Positions 8,213-16,108 of a DNA stretch of 64,000 nt are shown here, piece by piece. Below the pieces are notes generated by a model. That model was given only the letters and a program-made list of their open reading frames with translations. It had not been told where the DNA came from and searched no databases. The first letter of the stretch is position 1. Each line of letters starts with the position of its first letter. The stretch is taken from assembly GCF_017311415.1 (NCBI RefSeq), contig NZ_JAEKIS010000010.1, positions 62,001 to 126,000 of the forward strand. The letters are read 5' to 3'. The stretch comes from Salipiger abyssi (GTDB taxonomy: Bacteria; Pseudomonadota; Alphaproteobacteria; Rhodobacterales; Rhodobacteraceae). A program made the position numbers and the translations under genes.

Positions 8213-9045
8213 GACATCCTCGATAGCGCATCCAGGAAATACGGGCGGAAACCCTGCGGATGCTCGCTCATCGGAAAATGACCCAGCTCGTCCATGATCG
8301 CAAGCGTCGCACCGGGGATCGCATCCGCCGTGCGTTTTGCATCCTCGGGCGTGCAGGTGAGATCGTAGGCGCCGGCGATGATATGCACGGGCGTTTTGCC
8401 GGTGTCGATCTGCCCCAGACGCTGGATCAGGCTGCCATCCCTAGTGTAAAAACTCAGATCGCCCCGAAACACGCCCGGCCCCGACTGCATGAACATCCAC
8501 AGCGTATTCCAGCGCTCCGCCTCCGGTGCGTAGGGCGAGATATTGGCCGAAACCAGCGCCGCCCCCATCTCGCCGCCATGGGCGTCGGGACGGTGGAACC
8601 AGTCGATATCGTACCAGGCGGGCTGGAAGTCGCTGGCCTCGATGGCGATGAAGCCGGCAAAGCGCTCGGGATGCAGCGCCGCGAGCTGAAGCGCGATGCG
8701 CCCGCCCATGGAACAGCCCGCCAGCACCGGTTTCTCCAGCCCCAGCCCGTCCATCACCGCCAGGATGGTCTCGATATAGGCGTCTGTGGTGAGCAGGTAT
8801 TCCTCGGTCTGGAAGCCCTCGGGCGGCAGCGATTTGCTGTGCCAGGGCATGTCGAAGGCGATCAGGCGGTTGGCGCCGGTCACCTCGGCATCGTTCATCA
8901 GATGCCGCCACTGGCCGGTATGGGCGCCCGCCGTGTGCAGGCAGAGCACTGGGCGGCCCTGCCCGGCCTCTTCGAAATAGATGCGTTGCGCGCGGCCTGC
9001 GACCTCGACGGTCAGATAGCGGCCAATGATCGGTTCGATGCTCAT
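8209..9045 (-). CDS. Alpha/beta-fold hydrolase, possible enol-lactone hydrolase
   Basis: A 278-residue alpha/beta hydrolase. The nucleophile elbow is GCSMGG with Ser112. Asp228 (AGAYDLTC) and His256 (ELGHFPMSEHP) complete the likely triad, and the oxyanion segment is LHTAGAHTGQW. The ATG at 9043-9045 was chosen because the upstream gene stops at 9042-9044, giving an ATGA coupling. The frame runs further upstream but only through the overlapping neighbour. In the ring-cleavage context it could hydrolyse beta-ketoadipate enol-lactone or muconolactone, as CatD/PcaD do. The sequence alone does not prove this. Confidence 0.78.
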   Translation of the reverse strand: MSIEPIIGRYLTVEVAGRAQRIYFEEAGQGRPVLCLHTAGAHTGQWRHLMNDAEVTGANRLIAFDMPWHSKSLPPEGFQTEEYLLTTDAYIETILAVMDGLGLEKPVLAGCSMGGRIALQLAALHPERFAGFIAIEASDFQPAWYDIDWFHRPDAHGGEMGAALVSANISPYAPEAERWNTLWMFMQSGPGVFRGDLSFYTRDGSLIQRLGQIDTGKTPVHIIAGAYDLTCTPEDAKRTADAIPGATLAIMDELGHFPMSEHPQGFRPYFLDALSRMS

Positions 9046-9413
9046 GCCCGGCCCTCCCGCGGCAATGCCAGAAGCTCTTTGAAGAAGCGCAGGTTCTTCA
9101 CCAGAAACAGGATGTCGCCGAGAATCTCGGCGCGGCCGATCTTCACCAGCCCGAAGATGTCGTGAAAGCCCGGCTCGGGGATCGGCTGCCAGAATTTCTC
9201 CAGCGCCTCGCGGTCGGTGACCAGCGCCACGCGGTAGGGGATCTTTTTCGACGGGCCCGGCACGATCTCGGCCAGCGCGCCCTTGTCGAAGACCAGATAG
9301 TGCTCGATATCGCCGACCTTGAGCAGCACCGTCTCCGACACCAGCCGCCCCAGGCGCAGCAGATGCGGGCGCGCCGCCAGCCCGGCGGGCATCGCTTGGA
9401 TCTCTTGCAGCAT
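9042..9413 (-). CDS. Small conserved-looking protein of unknown function, first gene of the BKACE operon
   Basis: A 123-residue soluble protein that I do not recognise with certainty. The ATG at 9411-9413 has GGAGG six bases upstream. The sequence has no signal peptide or membrane helix. Its C-terminal half (FWQPIPEPGFHDIFGLVKIG ... LGDILFLVKNLRFFKELLAL) resembles small SCP2-like fold proteins, but this is a weak impression. It does not resemble muconolactone isomerase CatC. The stop overlaps the next start, so it is translated with the hydrolase and BKACE. It may bind an aromatic or lactone intermediate. Confidence 0.7.
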   Translation of the reverse strand: MLQEIQAMPAGLAARPHLLRLGRLVSETVLLKVGDIEHYLVFDKGALAEIVPGPSKKIPYRVALVTDREALEKFWQPIPEPGFHDIFGLVKIGRAEILGDILFLVKNLRFFKELLALPREGRA

Positions 9414-9481
9414 TTCGCCTCCCATGCCTTGCGTCGCGCGGACCATGCGCGCGCCGCTTGGTCACAGCAATGACGGCACGA

Positions 9482-9531
9482 GTATCAGCCGATACCCAAG
9501 CGGGCGAATACAGCAGAGTATTGCGCAATAC
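9482..9531. promoter_or_regulatory. LysR-type operator array between the BKACE operon and the dioxygenase gene
   Basis: Three overlapping or adjacent dyads are visible. GTATC-AGCC-GATAC is at 9482-9495, ATAC-N6-GTAT at 9508-9521, and the perfect palindrome GTATTGCGCAATAC at 9518-9531. The ATAC/GTAT/ATAC half-sites start at 9508, 9518 and 9528, exactly 10 bp apart, on one face of the helix. BenM/CatM-type LysR regulators bind ATAC-N7-GTAT, so this is close to their site. It lies in the 198-bp divergent region and could control both directions. Confidence 0.65.
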
Positions 9532-9611
9532 CTTCGCGGATATTGGATTGCGTCCCGCAAAGCGCGACTGTCTGCCATGATTTGAATATGTCATCTCGGG
9601 AGGAGATCATC

Positions 9612-10484
9612 ATGGCAATCACCCTGGAAAACGTCACCGACGTGGTCACCGCGTCGCTGGGCCGGAACGGCGAGATCGACGCCCGTCAGCGCGAGATCAT
9701 GACCGCGCTGATCAAGCACCTGCACGCCTTCTGCAAGGACGTGAAGCTCCAGCACCACGAATTCCTCGCCGCCTGTGACTACCTCGCCCGCGCCGGGCAG
9801 ATCTGCGACGACAAGCGTCAGGAATTCATCCTGCTGGGCGATATCCTCGGCGTCGAGGTGCTGGTCGACATGCTGTCGAACCCGGTCAGCGGCAGCGAGA
9901 GCGAATCCACCGTGCTGGGGCCGTTCTACCGCGAGAACCCGCCGGTTCTGCCCAAGGGCGCCTCGACCGTGCTGAAGAATTTCGACGATCAGGAAACCGC
10001 CTATTTCGAAGGCTATGTGCGCGATGCCGATGGCACGCCGCTGGCCGGCGTGATCATGGATGTCTGGGAAGACGCGCCCAACGGGCTCTACGAAAATCAC
10101 GATCCCGATCAGCCCGACTACAACCTGCGTGGCCGGTTCGAGACCGACGAGAACGGCCATTACGCCTTCCGCGCGGTGCGCCCGGTGCCCTATCCAATCC
10201 CCGACAACGAAACCGCCGGCGAGCTGCTGCGCTATATGGGGCACCACCCCAACCGCCCCGGTCACATGCATTTCATTCTGTCCAAGGACGGCTACCGCCC
10301 GCTCATCAGCCAGGTCTATGACAGTTCCTCCGCCTGGCTCGACGACGACAGCGTCTTTGCGGTGAAGGACAGCCTCGTGGCCGAGTTCAAAAAGGCCGGT
10401 CCCGAGCTCGACACCGAGCTGCACGTTCAATTCGATTTCGTCCTCAAGCGCGTCGCCGCCGAGGACCGGATCGCTGCCGAATAA
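9612..10484 (+). CDS. Intradiol ring-cleavage dioxygenase (catechol / hydroxyquinol 1,2-dioxygenase type)
   Basis: A 290-residue non-haem Fe(III) enzyme. It opens catechol or hydroxyquinol between the hydroxyl groups, giving cis,cis-muconate or maleylacetate. The four iron ligands are visible: Tyr160 (NGLYEN), Tyr194 (PVPYPIP), His218 and His220 (RPGHMHF). An N-terminal helical dimerisation domain precedes them. GGGAGGAGA just upstream selects this ATG over an in-frame ATG 24 bp earlier. The YPIP ... MGHHPNRPGHMHF block looks like the hydroxyquinol subgroup. The nearby muconate cycloisomerase and CatR-like regulator favour catechol, so substrate remains open. Confidence 0.92.
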   Translation: MAITLENVTDVVTASLGRNGEIDARQREIMTALIKHLHAFCKDVKLQHHEFLAACDYLARAGQICDDKRQEFILLGDILGVEVLVDMLSNPVSGSESESTVLGPFYRENPPVLPKGASTVLKNFDDQETAYFEGYVRDADGTPLAGVIMDVWEDAPNGLYENHDPDQPDYNLRGRFETDENGHYAFRAVRPVPYPIPDNETAGELLRYMGHHPNRPGHMHFILSKDGYRPLISQVYDSSSAWLDDDSVFAVKDSLVAEFKKAGPELDTELHVQFDFVLKRVAAEDRIAAE

Positions 10485-10510
10485 GCGTATCCCTGCGACA
10501 TTCGGCGCGA

Positions 10511-10540
10511 AACCCCCGCTTCGGCGGGGGTTTTTCTTTT
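10511..10540 (+). terminator. Rho-independent terminator after the dioxygenase gene
   Basis: CCCCCGC-TTCG-GCGGGGG forms a 7-bp GC stem with a stable TTCG tetraloop, followed by TTTTTCTTTT. It lies 26 bp after the dioxygenase stop and isolates that gene from the downstream LysR regulator. Confidence 0.93.
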
Positions 10541-10579
10541 GCCGCCCGCGCGCGAGAATGGCGGCGGGGAGCGCCGATC

Positions 10580-11470
10580 ATGAATCTCAAGCAACTGACC
10601 TATTTCATCGCAGTGGCCGAGGAGCTGCATTTCGGCCGCGCCGCCGAGCGGCTGGGCATGGCGCAACCGCCGCTGTCGCGCCAGATCAAGCAGATCGAGG
10701 ACGAGCTGGGCGCGGTGCTCTTCAACCGGGGCCGCCGCGCGGTAAGCCTGACCCAGGCAGGCGAGCGTCTGCTGGAACGCGGACGGGGGCTGGTGCGCGA
10801 TTTCGAGGATATGCAGCTCGAGGTGCGCCGGCTCGGCGAAGGCGCCGAGGGCCGGCTGCGCATCGGTTTCGTGGGCTCTTCGACCTTCGGCATCCTGCCC
10901 AATATCGTCAAATCCTTCCGCGCCAACCGGCCCGATGTGAACCTGACACTGACGCCGATGAACAATGCCCAGCTTCAGCGCCGCCTCGTCAGCCGCGAGA
11001 TCGACGTGGCCTTCGCCCGCCCGGCGCTGAAGGACGCCGAGTTCCGCACGATCCACCTGGGCGTCGAGCCGCTGGTCGCCGCGATGCCCGACACGATGGA
11101 GACCGAAAAGCAGGGCCGCGTCACCATCGACGAGCTGCGCGGACAGAGCTTCATCCTCTATCCGGAATTCCCCCGCCCCTCCTATGCCGATCTGGTGCTG
11201 GAGAGCTGCGCCGCGCACGGGCTGGAGGTGGGCAAGACGCTCTTCACCATGGATCTTCTGACCGCCCTCAGCCTGGTGGCCATCGGCGAGGGCATCTGCA
11301 TCGTGCCCGCCTCGGTCGCCTCCGGCGCCCGCAACGGCGTGCGCTTCCGCGAGATCGCCCCGCCGATCGGCGAGACATCCCTGTCGCTCAACTACCGGCT
11401 CGACGAACAGGGCCCGCATGTGAAGGCCTTCGTGCAGATCGCACAAAGCGTGGCGCGAAAGGCGTTTTGA
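10580..11470 (+). CDS. LysR-family regulator, CatR/BenM-like
   Basis: A 296-residue LysR transcription factor. The N-terminal winged helix-turn-helix (FGRAAERLGMAQPPLSRQIK, residues 18-37) is typical of the CatR/CatM/BenM/ClcR subgroup of aromatic catabolism regulators. A periplasmic-binding-like inducer domain follows from about residue 90. It is cut off from the dioxygenase gene by a terminator and should have its own promoter in the short gap. It probably binds the ATAC/GTAT array at 9482-9531, with muconate or a related acid as inducer. That is inference from neighbours and motif. Confidence 0.88.
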   Translation: MNLKQLTYFIAVAEELHFGRAAERLGMAQPPLSRQIKQIEDELGAVLFNRGRRAVSLTQAGERLLERGRGLVRDFEDMQLEVRRLGEGAEGRLRIGFVGSSTFGILPNIVKSFRANRPDVNLTLTPMNNAQLQRRLVSREIDVAFARPALKDAEFRTIHLGVEPLVAAMPDTMETEKQGRVTIDELRGQSFILYPEFPRPSYADLVLESCAAHGLEVGKTLFTMDLLTALSLVAIGEGICIVPASVASGARNGVRFREIAPPIGETSLSLNYRLDEQGPHVKAFVQIAQSVARKAF

Positions 11471-11833
11471 GGGCGGATCCGGATGGGTGCCGCATCCGAC
11501 ACCAACATATGATGGAAATTCCCCGGGTAGGGACTCGAGAGCAGTTTTCACACTGCTTTTCTGTAACGCGGCGCCTTCCTGCCGTTCACCGCAAGTGCTA
11601 GGTTTTCGCCAGGCACGCAACCGCGGCGCCAGGCAGGTCGGACTTTGGCCCCTCGGCCTCCACCAGCGGTAGCGACGCGCGGGATCCGCTTTGGCGGAAG
11701 TGACCTGCGCGTAGACATCTGCGCGAGCGGCTCGATGACGATCAAAGACCATATCCAGACCAGCCAGGAAGACATGGAAGAAATCGAAATCGGGCACGAC
11801 CTGGATCGCAGACAGTATCGGCGTGGCGCTGGT
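11471..11833. other. Gene-poor stretch between the LysR gene and the orphan gene
   Basis: About 360 bp without a convincing gene. A weak hairpin CGGATG-N7-CATCCG (11480-11498) follows the LysR stop and may end its transcript. GGCGCC-containing boxes recur near 11570 and 11622. In-frame ATGs of the downstream gene occur at 11735 and 11774 (the latter with AGGA four bases before), so part of this stretch may be coding. A minus-strand reading frame crosses 11650-11860 but shows no recognisable domain. Confidence 0.4.
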
Positions 11834-12565
11834 GTGAACGCGGGCCTCATTCGGTTTCTCTACATATCTGTTACTGCGCTCTTGTGCGCGGTCACTCCAT
11901 CGATCTCTGCTGGAGAGCGCGAAACCTTGGTCTCTTCTGTCATCGATAGCTTTAGGTTCGGCCAGTTCTATCCGGAGTGCAGAAATTTGTTTTCTGAAAA
12001 GACCTGCCAGGCTCTCGTGTTTGTTAATATTGCCCCAATGAAGAGTTACGGCGAACAGGAAGGTCGGACGACGGACGACGACGCCTTTATTCCACGACGC
12101 ATTCGATCCTACCTTGACAACCGACCAATTGAAGCCCTTGGGGCATTGTCTAGTTGCTCGGAGCATGAGTTCTTGGAATGGGTCGCGGAGGTCGTGCGGA
12201 GGGCTGGGAAAAGTGCCGAAGGCACAATCCATTCACTTCCAAATGAATTCATCGGATGTGTGTCTCTGCTGCATAAATCAGAGCACTATTTTATTGTTAC
12301 TTCTGAAGGTATTGTTGGTAAAGCTGAGGTCACCAAAGGGAAGTCCAATAGCGTGCTCTCGATGACCTTTTTCTTTCGGATGAAGAATTTCGAGATAAGC
12401 TTGACTGGATTTCCGATTGAAGTCTGGCAAGAAACCCCATCCAGTGTCTTGGATTTTTTGAATAATTCCGTTAGGGATATGTTCCCAGATAGCTCAATCA
12501 AAATAGATGTTGGATCTCCATCAGAACTTCGCTTCGAAAGCGAAGATCAACAAAATACTGATTGA
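11834..12565 (+). CDS. Orphan exported protein of unknown function, atypical base composition
   Basis: From GTG 11834 the product has 243 residues and starts with a Sec-type signal (NAGLIRFLYISVTALLCAV, then TPSISA before GERE). In-frame ATG starts at 11774 or 11735 are possible but would bury the signal. No family is recognised. The mature part has about five cysteines and no repeats. The DNA is clearly A+T-richer than its surroundings: positions 12301-12420 contain 51 G+C of 120 by hand count, and codons such as TTT, AAT and TTA are frequent. It lies between the catR-like and catB-like genes and looks like recently acquired DNA. Confidence 0.6.
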   Translation: MNAGLIRFLYISVTALLCAVTPSISAGERETLVSSVIDSFRFGQFYPECRNLFSEKTCQALVFVNIAPMKSYGEQEGRTTDDDAFIPRRIRSYLDNRPIEALGALSSCSEHEFLEWVAEVVRRAGKSAEGTIHSLPNEFIGCVSLLHKSEHYFIVTSEGIVGKAEVTKGKSNSVLSMTFFFRMKNFEISLTGFPIEVWQETPSSVLDFLNNSVRDMFPDSSIKIDVGSPSELRFESEDQQNTD

Positions 12566-12696
12566 CACCAAAACTATGGGAGCGGAGCCTCCTCGAGGTT
12601 GCGGCCTCTGTCAACGTAGGATCCAAGCAGCCATGGCCAGCCAGCCTGACCCGCGGCGTTTCACCTGAGCGCTCGCACCCGGCCAACGTAGAGGCC

Positions 12697-13854
12697 TCAC
12701 GCCCCGCTCGGCACCGCCACCCCAGCCACCTGCGTGCTGCGGTCGCGGCGGAACTGGGCGATGCGGTCTTCGTCCAGCTCCGCACCCAGCCCCGGACCCT
12801 CGGGCAGATGCACCGAGAAATCCTCGTAGCGGATGGGCTCGGCCAGGATGTCGTGCTTCATCAGCAGCGGACCGAAGAGCTCCGTACCCCAGTCGAGCTC
12901 CGGGAAGGTCGAAAAGAGCTGCAAGGCCGCCGCCGTGCCCACGCCGGCCTCCAGCATCGTACCCGCGTAAAGCCCGATGCCTGCCGCCTGTGCGATGGAG
13001 ACCACCTCGGAGCCGCGTTTCAGCCCGCCGGACTGCGCGATCTTCACCGCGAAGACATCCGCCGAGCGCCCGGCGGCATAGGCCATCGCATCCTCGGGCC
13101 CCTGAAGCGCCTCGTCGGCCATCACCGCGATCTCGTACCCGTCGGTCAGCGCTTTCAGCTGCTCGCGATAGCGCGCGCCGATGGGCTGCTCGACCAGATC
13201 GACGCCGATCTCCTGCAAGCCCTTCAGCCCCCAGCGCGCCTCGCTCAGCGACCAGGCCTGATTGACGTCCACCCGGATCGACGAGCGGTCGCCCACCGCG
13301 TCGCAGATCGCCGCGACATGGGCGAGGTCGTCCCTCACCGGGCGCTTGCCGATCTTCAGCTTGAAGATGTTGTGCCGGCGGTTTTCCAGCATCGCCTGCG
13401 CCTCTTCGATATCGGTCTCGGATTTGCCCGAGGCCAGCGTCCAGGCCACCGGCATCGCCCGGCGCACCGGCCCGCCGAAGAGCTGCGCCACCGAGACACC
13501 CAGCCGCTTGGCCAGCCCGTCCCAGAGCGCCGTCTCGACCGCACAGCGGGCAATCGGGTTGCCCTTGACCGCGCGCTGCATCGCGTCGATGGCGGCGTTG
13601 ATCTGATCGCCGTCGAGCCCTTCGAGCACCGGCGCGATATAGGTGTCGATGGCCAGCTTGATGCTTTCCGGGCTCTCGGCACCATAGCTCATGCCGCCGA
13701 TGGAGGTGCCCTCGCCCAGCCCCACCGACCCGTCGGAGAAGCGGACCCGCACCAGAACGATGGATTGCACCATCATCGTGGTCATCGACAGCACATGCCC
13801 GCGAATGGTCGGGAGGTCGATGAGCGTGGTCTCGATCCGGTCGATCTTGGTCAT
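12697..13854 (-). CDS. catB: Muconate cycloisomerase-like enolase-superfamily enzyme
   Basis: A 385-residue enolase-superfamily enzyme, probably converting cis,cis-muconate to muconolactone. The catalytic set matches the muconate lactonising subgroup: Lys165 and Lys167 (KLKIGK), metal ligands Asp196, Glu222 and Asp247, general acid/base Lys271 (KIAQSGG), and Glu302 (MLEAGVGTAA). AAGG lies a few bases before the chosen ATG (13852-13854). An in-frame ATG 33 bp upstream lacks a ribosome site. Its 3' end faces the orphan gene and the LysR gene. A chloromuconate or other lactonising or racemising activity is possible. Confidence 0.87.
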   Translation of the reverse strand: MTKIDRIETTLIDLPTIRGHVLSMTTMMVQSIVLVRVRFSDGSVGLGEGTSIGGMSYGAESPESIKLAIDTYIAPVLEGLDGDQINAAIDAMQRAVKGNPIARCAVETALWDGLAKRLGVSVAQLFGGPVRRAMPVAWTLASGKSETDIEEAQAMLENRRHNIFKLKIGKRPVRDDLAHVAAICDAVGDRSSIRVDVNQAWSLSEARWGLKGLQEIGVDLVEQPIGARYREQLKALTDGYEIAVMADEALQGPEDAMAYAAGRSADVFAVKIAQSGGLKRGSEVVSIAQAAGIGLYAGTMLEAGVGTAAALQLFSTFPELDWGTELFGPLLMKHDILAEPIRYEDFSVHLPEGPGLGAELDEDRIAQFRRDRSTQVAGVAVPSGA

Positions 13855-14049
13855 TGCGGTGCCTTTTGCGTGGAGGACGTGTTGCAACGATTTTCAGGGC
13901 TTTGCGCGGCCAAGTCTAATACCGCCCGGGTCTGGTGTGATACCGTTCCCTGCAGCCGGCCGCAGCGCGGTCTGACCGTGAAAAGCGGTTTCCTAGCCCG
14001 GTTTTGCGGTCTAGTCTCCGCGCCAAACGCGATGCCTCACGAGGACGAA

Positions 14050-14802
14050 ATGAGTGATTTTGCCGGACGCCTGCGGCTGGGCGTCAATATCGACCACGTC
14101 GCCACCGTGCGGAATGCGCGTGGCAGCGCCTATCCCGATCCGCTGCGCGCCGCGCAACTGGCGCAGGAGGCGGGCGCCGACGGCATCACCGCGCATCTGC
14201 GCGAAGACCGCCGCCATATCTCGGATGCCGATATCGACGGGCTGATGGCCGGGCTGACCCTGCCGCTGAACCTTGAGATGGCGGCGACCGACGAGATGCA
14301 GGCCATCGCCCTGCGCCACAAGCCGCATGCGGTCTGCATCGTGCCGGAAAAGCGCGAGGAACGCACCACCGAGGGCGGGCTCGACGTGGCGCAGGACGAG
14401 AACCGGCTGGGCCATTTCGTCGAGCCGCTGCGCGCGGCGGGCTGCCGGGTGTCGCTCTTCATCGGCGCCGACAAGCGGCAGGTCGAGGCCTCTGCCCGGA
14501 TCGGCGCGCAGGTGGTGGAGCTGCACACCGGCGCCTATTGCGATTTCCACGCCGAGGGCAATCTCGCCGAGCGCGATGCCGAGCTGGAGCGCCTGCGCGA
14601 GATGACCGCCTTTGCCCATTCGCTTGGGCTGGAGGTGCATGCGGGCCACGGGCTGACCTATGAGACGGTGAAACCGGTGGCGGCCTTCCCCGAGGTGATG
14701 GAGTTGAATATCGGCCATTTCCTCATCGGCGAGGCGATCTTTCTGGGCCTCGTCCCCGCCATCGCCGAGATGCGCCGCCTGATGGACGAGGCGCGGGCGT
14801 GA
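14050..14802 (+). CDS. pdxJ: Pyridoxine 5'-phosphate synthase
   Basis: A 250-residue TIM-barrel enzyme. It joins 3-amino-2-oxopropyl phosphate and 1-deoxyxylulose 5-phosphate in vitamin B6 synthesis. Family motifs are [16 protein letters not shown] at the N-terminus, [26 protein letters not shown], and HTGAYCDF with VHAGHGL near the end. The ATG is preceded by GAGGA. A longer in-frame start at 14032 adds six residues and has no better ribosome site. acpS follows after 19 bp, the usual proteobacterial order. Confidence 0.97.
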   Translation: MSDFAGRLRLGVNIDHVATVRNARGSAYPDPLRAAQLAQEAGADGITAHLREDRRHISDADIDGLMAGLTLPLNLEMAATDEMQAIALRHKPHAVCIVPEKREERTTEGGLDVAQDENRLGHFVEPLRAAGCRVSLFIGADKRQVEASARIGAQVVELHTGAYCDFHAEGNLAERDAELERLREMTAFAHSLGLEVHAGHGLTYETVKPVAAFPEVMELNIGHFLIGEAIFLGLVPAIAEMRRLMDEARA

Positions 14803-14821
14803 CGCGGCGCGCCCCGGCGGC

Positions 14822-15232
14822 ATGATCCTCGGCATCGGCACAGATCTGGCGAATATCGAGCGGATCGAGCGCACGCTCGACCGCTTTGGCGACCGGTTCC
14901 GCAACCGCGTCTTCACCGAGACCGAGCAGCGCAAGGCCGAACGCCGCGCCGATGTGGCCGGCACTTATGCCAAGCGGTGGGCGGCGAAGGAAGCCTGTTC
15001 CAAGGCGCTGGGGACCGGGCTGCGCATGGGCATCGCCTGGAAGGACATGGCGGTCACCAATCTGCGCAGCGGTCAGCCGGTGATGCATGTGACCGGCTGG
15101 GCGAAGGAGCGTCTCGACGCGATGACCCCGGAGGGGCACGAGGCGATCATCCATGTGACGCTGACCGACGATCACCCCTGGGCGCAGGCCTTTGTGGTGA
15201 TCGAGGCGCGACCGGTGGCTGGGGCGGGCTGA
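14822..15232 (+). CDS. acpS: Holo-[acyl-carrier-protein] synthase
   Basis: A 136-residue enzyme that transfers 4'-phosphopantetheine from CoA to apo-ACP. Signatures are [13 protein letters not shown] at the N-terminus (Asp binds Mg2+) and [16 protein letters not shown] in the middle (Glu of the WAAKEA box). It is transcribed with pdxJ. In many relatives lepB-rnc-era-recO follow. Here a tandem repeat array and a convergent adenosyltransferase gene follow, and recO is about 39 kb away. Confidence 0.95.
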   Translation: MILGIGTDLANIERIERTLDRFGDRFRNRVFTETEQRKAERRADVAGTYAKRWAAKEACSKALGTGLRMGIAWKDMAVTNLRSGQPVMHVTGWAKERLDAMTPEGHEAIIHVTLTDDHPWAQAFVVIEARPVAGAG

Positions 15233-15363
15233 CGGCACCGCGTGGCATTTGGCGCAAGGGTTACGGTCGAACAGATCCCCAGCGCGGGACAAGCCCGAAG
15301 GCCGCCGCGCAAGCGCCGGAGCGGCTGTGAATACCGTATCGTCTGAACACCGCCACCGCTTCC

Positions 15364-15548
15364 GCTTTCAGCGGTTCGCTCCCGCCCTTGCGGGCCGGCG
15401 CCTCGCGGCGCTTCCGGGGGCCGGGCCGTCCACCGGACGCCCCGCTGCTTTCAGCGGTTCGCCCCTGCCCTCACGGGCCGGCGCCTCGCGGCGCTTCCGC
15501 GGGCCGGGCCGTCCACTGGACGCCCCGCCGCTTTCAGCGGTTCGCCCC
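15364..15548. repeat. 83-bp tandem repeat array, 2.2 copies
   Basis: Two full 83-bp units (15364-15446 and 15447-15529) agree at 76 of 83 positions, and a third partial copy (15530-15548) follows. Each unit starts GCTTTCAGCGGTTCGC. In the partial copy that sequence is the 3' end of the adenosyltransferase gene (codons Ala-Asn-Arg-stop on the minus strand). The array therefore looks like repeated duplication of the end of that gene plus its 3' flank. The units are very GC-rich and can fold. 83 is not a multiple of three, so no coding role is expected. Confidence 0.9.
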
Positions 15549-16106
15549 CGGAACCCACAATACATCGGCCTTGCCGTCGTCGTTGCAGATGCGCGAGGCG
15601 ACGAAGAACCAATCGCTCAGACGATTGAGATATTTCACCGCATGCTCGTTGGTCTGTTCGACCGAGGCGAGTTCGACCGCGCGACGCTCGGCACGGCGCG
15701 CCACGGTGCGGCACTGATGCAGATGCGCCGCTGCCGCCGATCCGCCCGGCAGCACGAAGCTGCGCAGCGGCTCCAGCCGGGCGTTCATCGCGTCGATCTC
15801 CGCCTCCAGCCGGTCGACCTGCGACGCGATGATGCGCAGCACCGGATAGCCCGCCTCGCCGTCCTTCTCCATCTCGGGCCGGCCCAGATCGGCGCCGAGA
15901 TCGAAGAGGTCGTTCTGGATCCGCGCCAGCGCCGCGTCGAGATCGCCCTCGGCATGCAGCCGGGTCACGCCCAGCACCGAATTCAGCTCGTCCACCGTGC
16001 CATAGGCCTCGACCCGGGGGGCGAATTTAGGCACGCGGGTGCCATTGACCAGCGCGGTTTCGCCTTTGTCGCCGGTGCGTGTGTAGATCTTGTTCAGAAC
16101 GACCAT
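15534..16106 (-). CDS. Cob(I)yrinic acid a,c-diamide / cob(I)alamin adenosyltransferase, PduO type
   Basis: A 190-residue enzyme that adenosylates cob(I)alamin using ATP to give coenzyme B12. The PduO-family motifs are present: N-terminal KIYTRTGDKGETAL (ATP-binding), VEAYGTVDELNSVLG, and C-terminal RRAERRAVELA plus YLNRLSDWFFVASR. AGGAGG precedes the ATG. The gene starts 2 bp after the stop of a small membrane protein and is co-transcribed with it. Its stop codon is part of an 83-bp tandem repeat. Confidence 0.94.
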   Translation of the reverse strand: MVVLNKIYTRTGDKGETALVNGTRVPKFAPRVEAYGTVDELNSVLGVTRLHAEGDLDAALARIQNDLFDLGADLGRPEMEKDGEAGYPVLRIIASQVDRLEAEIDAMNARLEPLRSFVLPGGSAAAAHLHQCRTVARRAERRAVELASVEQTNEHAVKYLNRLSDWFFVASRICNDDGKADVLWVPGANR

Positions 16107-16108
16107 GC

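Noticed and set aside
8209-9594. 461-codon version of the alpha/beta hydrolase
   Set aside because: The first 183 codons run out of frame through the neighbouring small gene. The ATG at 9043-9045 overlaps that gene's stop and starts the conserved domain.
10427-12232. Minus-strand 601-codon frame antisense to the LysR gene
   Set aside because: Most of it is a shadow of the LysR gene. The part at 11650-11860 looks slightly more protein-like, but no family was recognised, so a degraded gene cannot be claimed.
13946-14049. Possible regulatory hairpin upstream of pdxJ
   Set aside because: Only short, imperfect GC repeats were seen; nothing resembles a known riboswitch or operator.
12562-14802. 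746-codon plus-strand frame joined to pdxJ
   Set aside because: Everything before 14050 is antisense to the catB-like gene. The conserved PdxJ N-terminus and ribosome site place the start at 14050.
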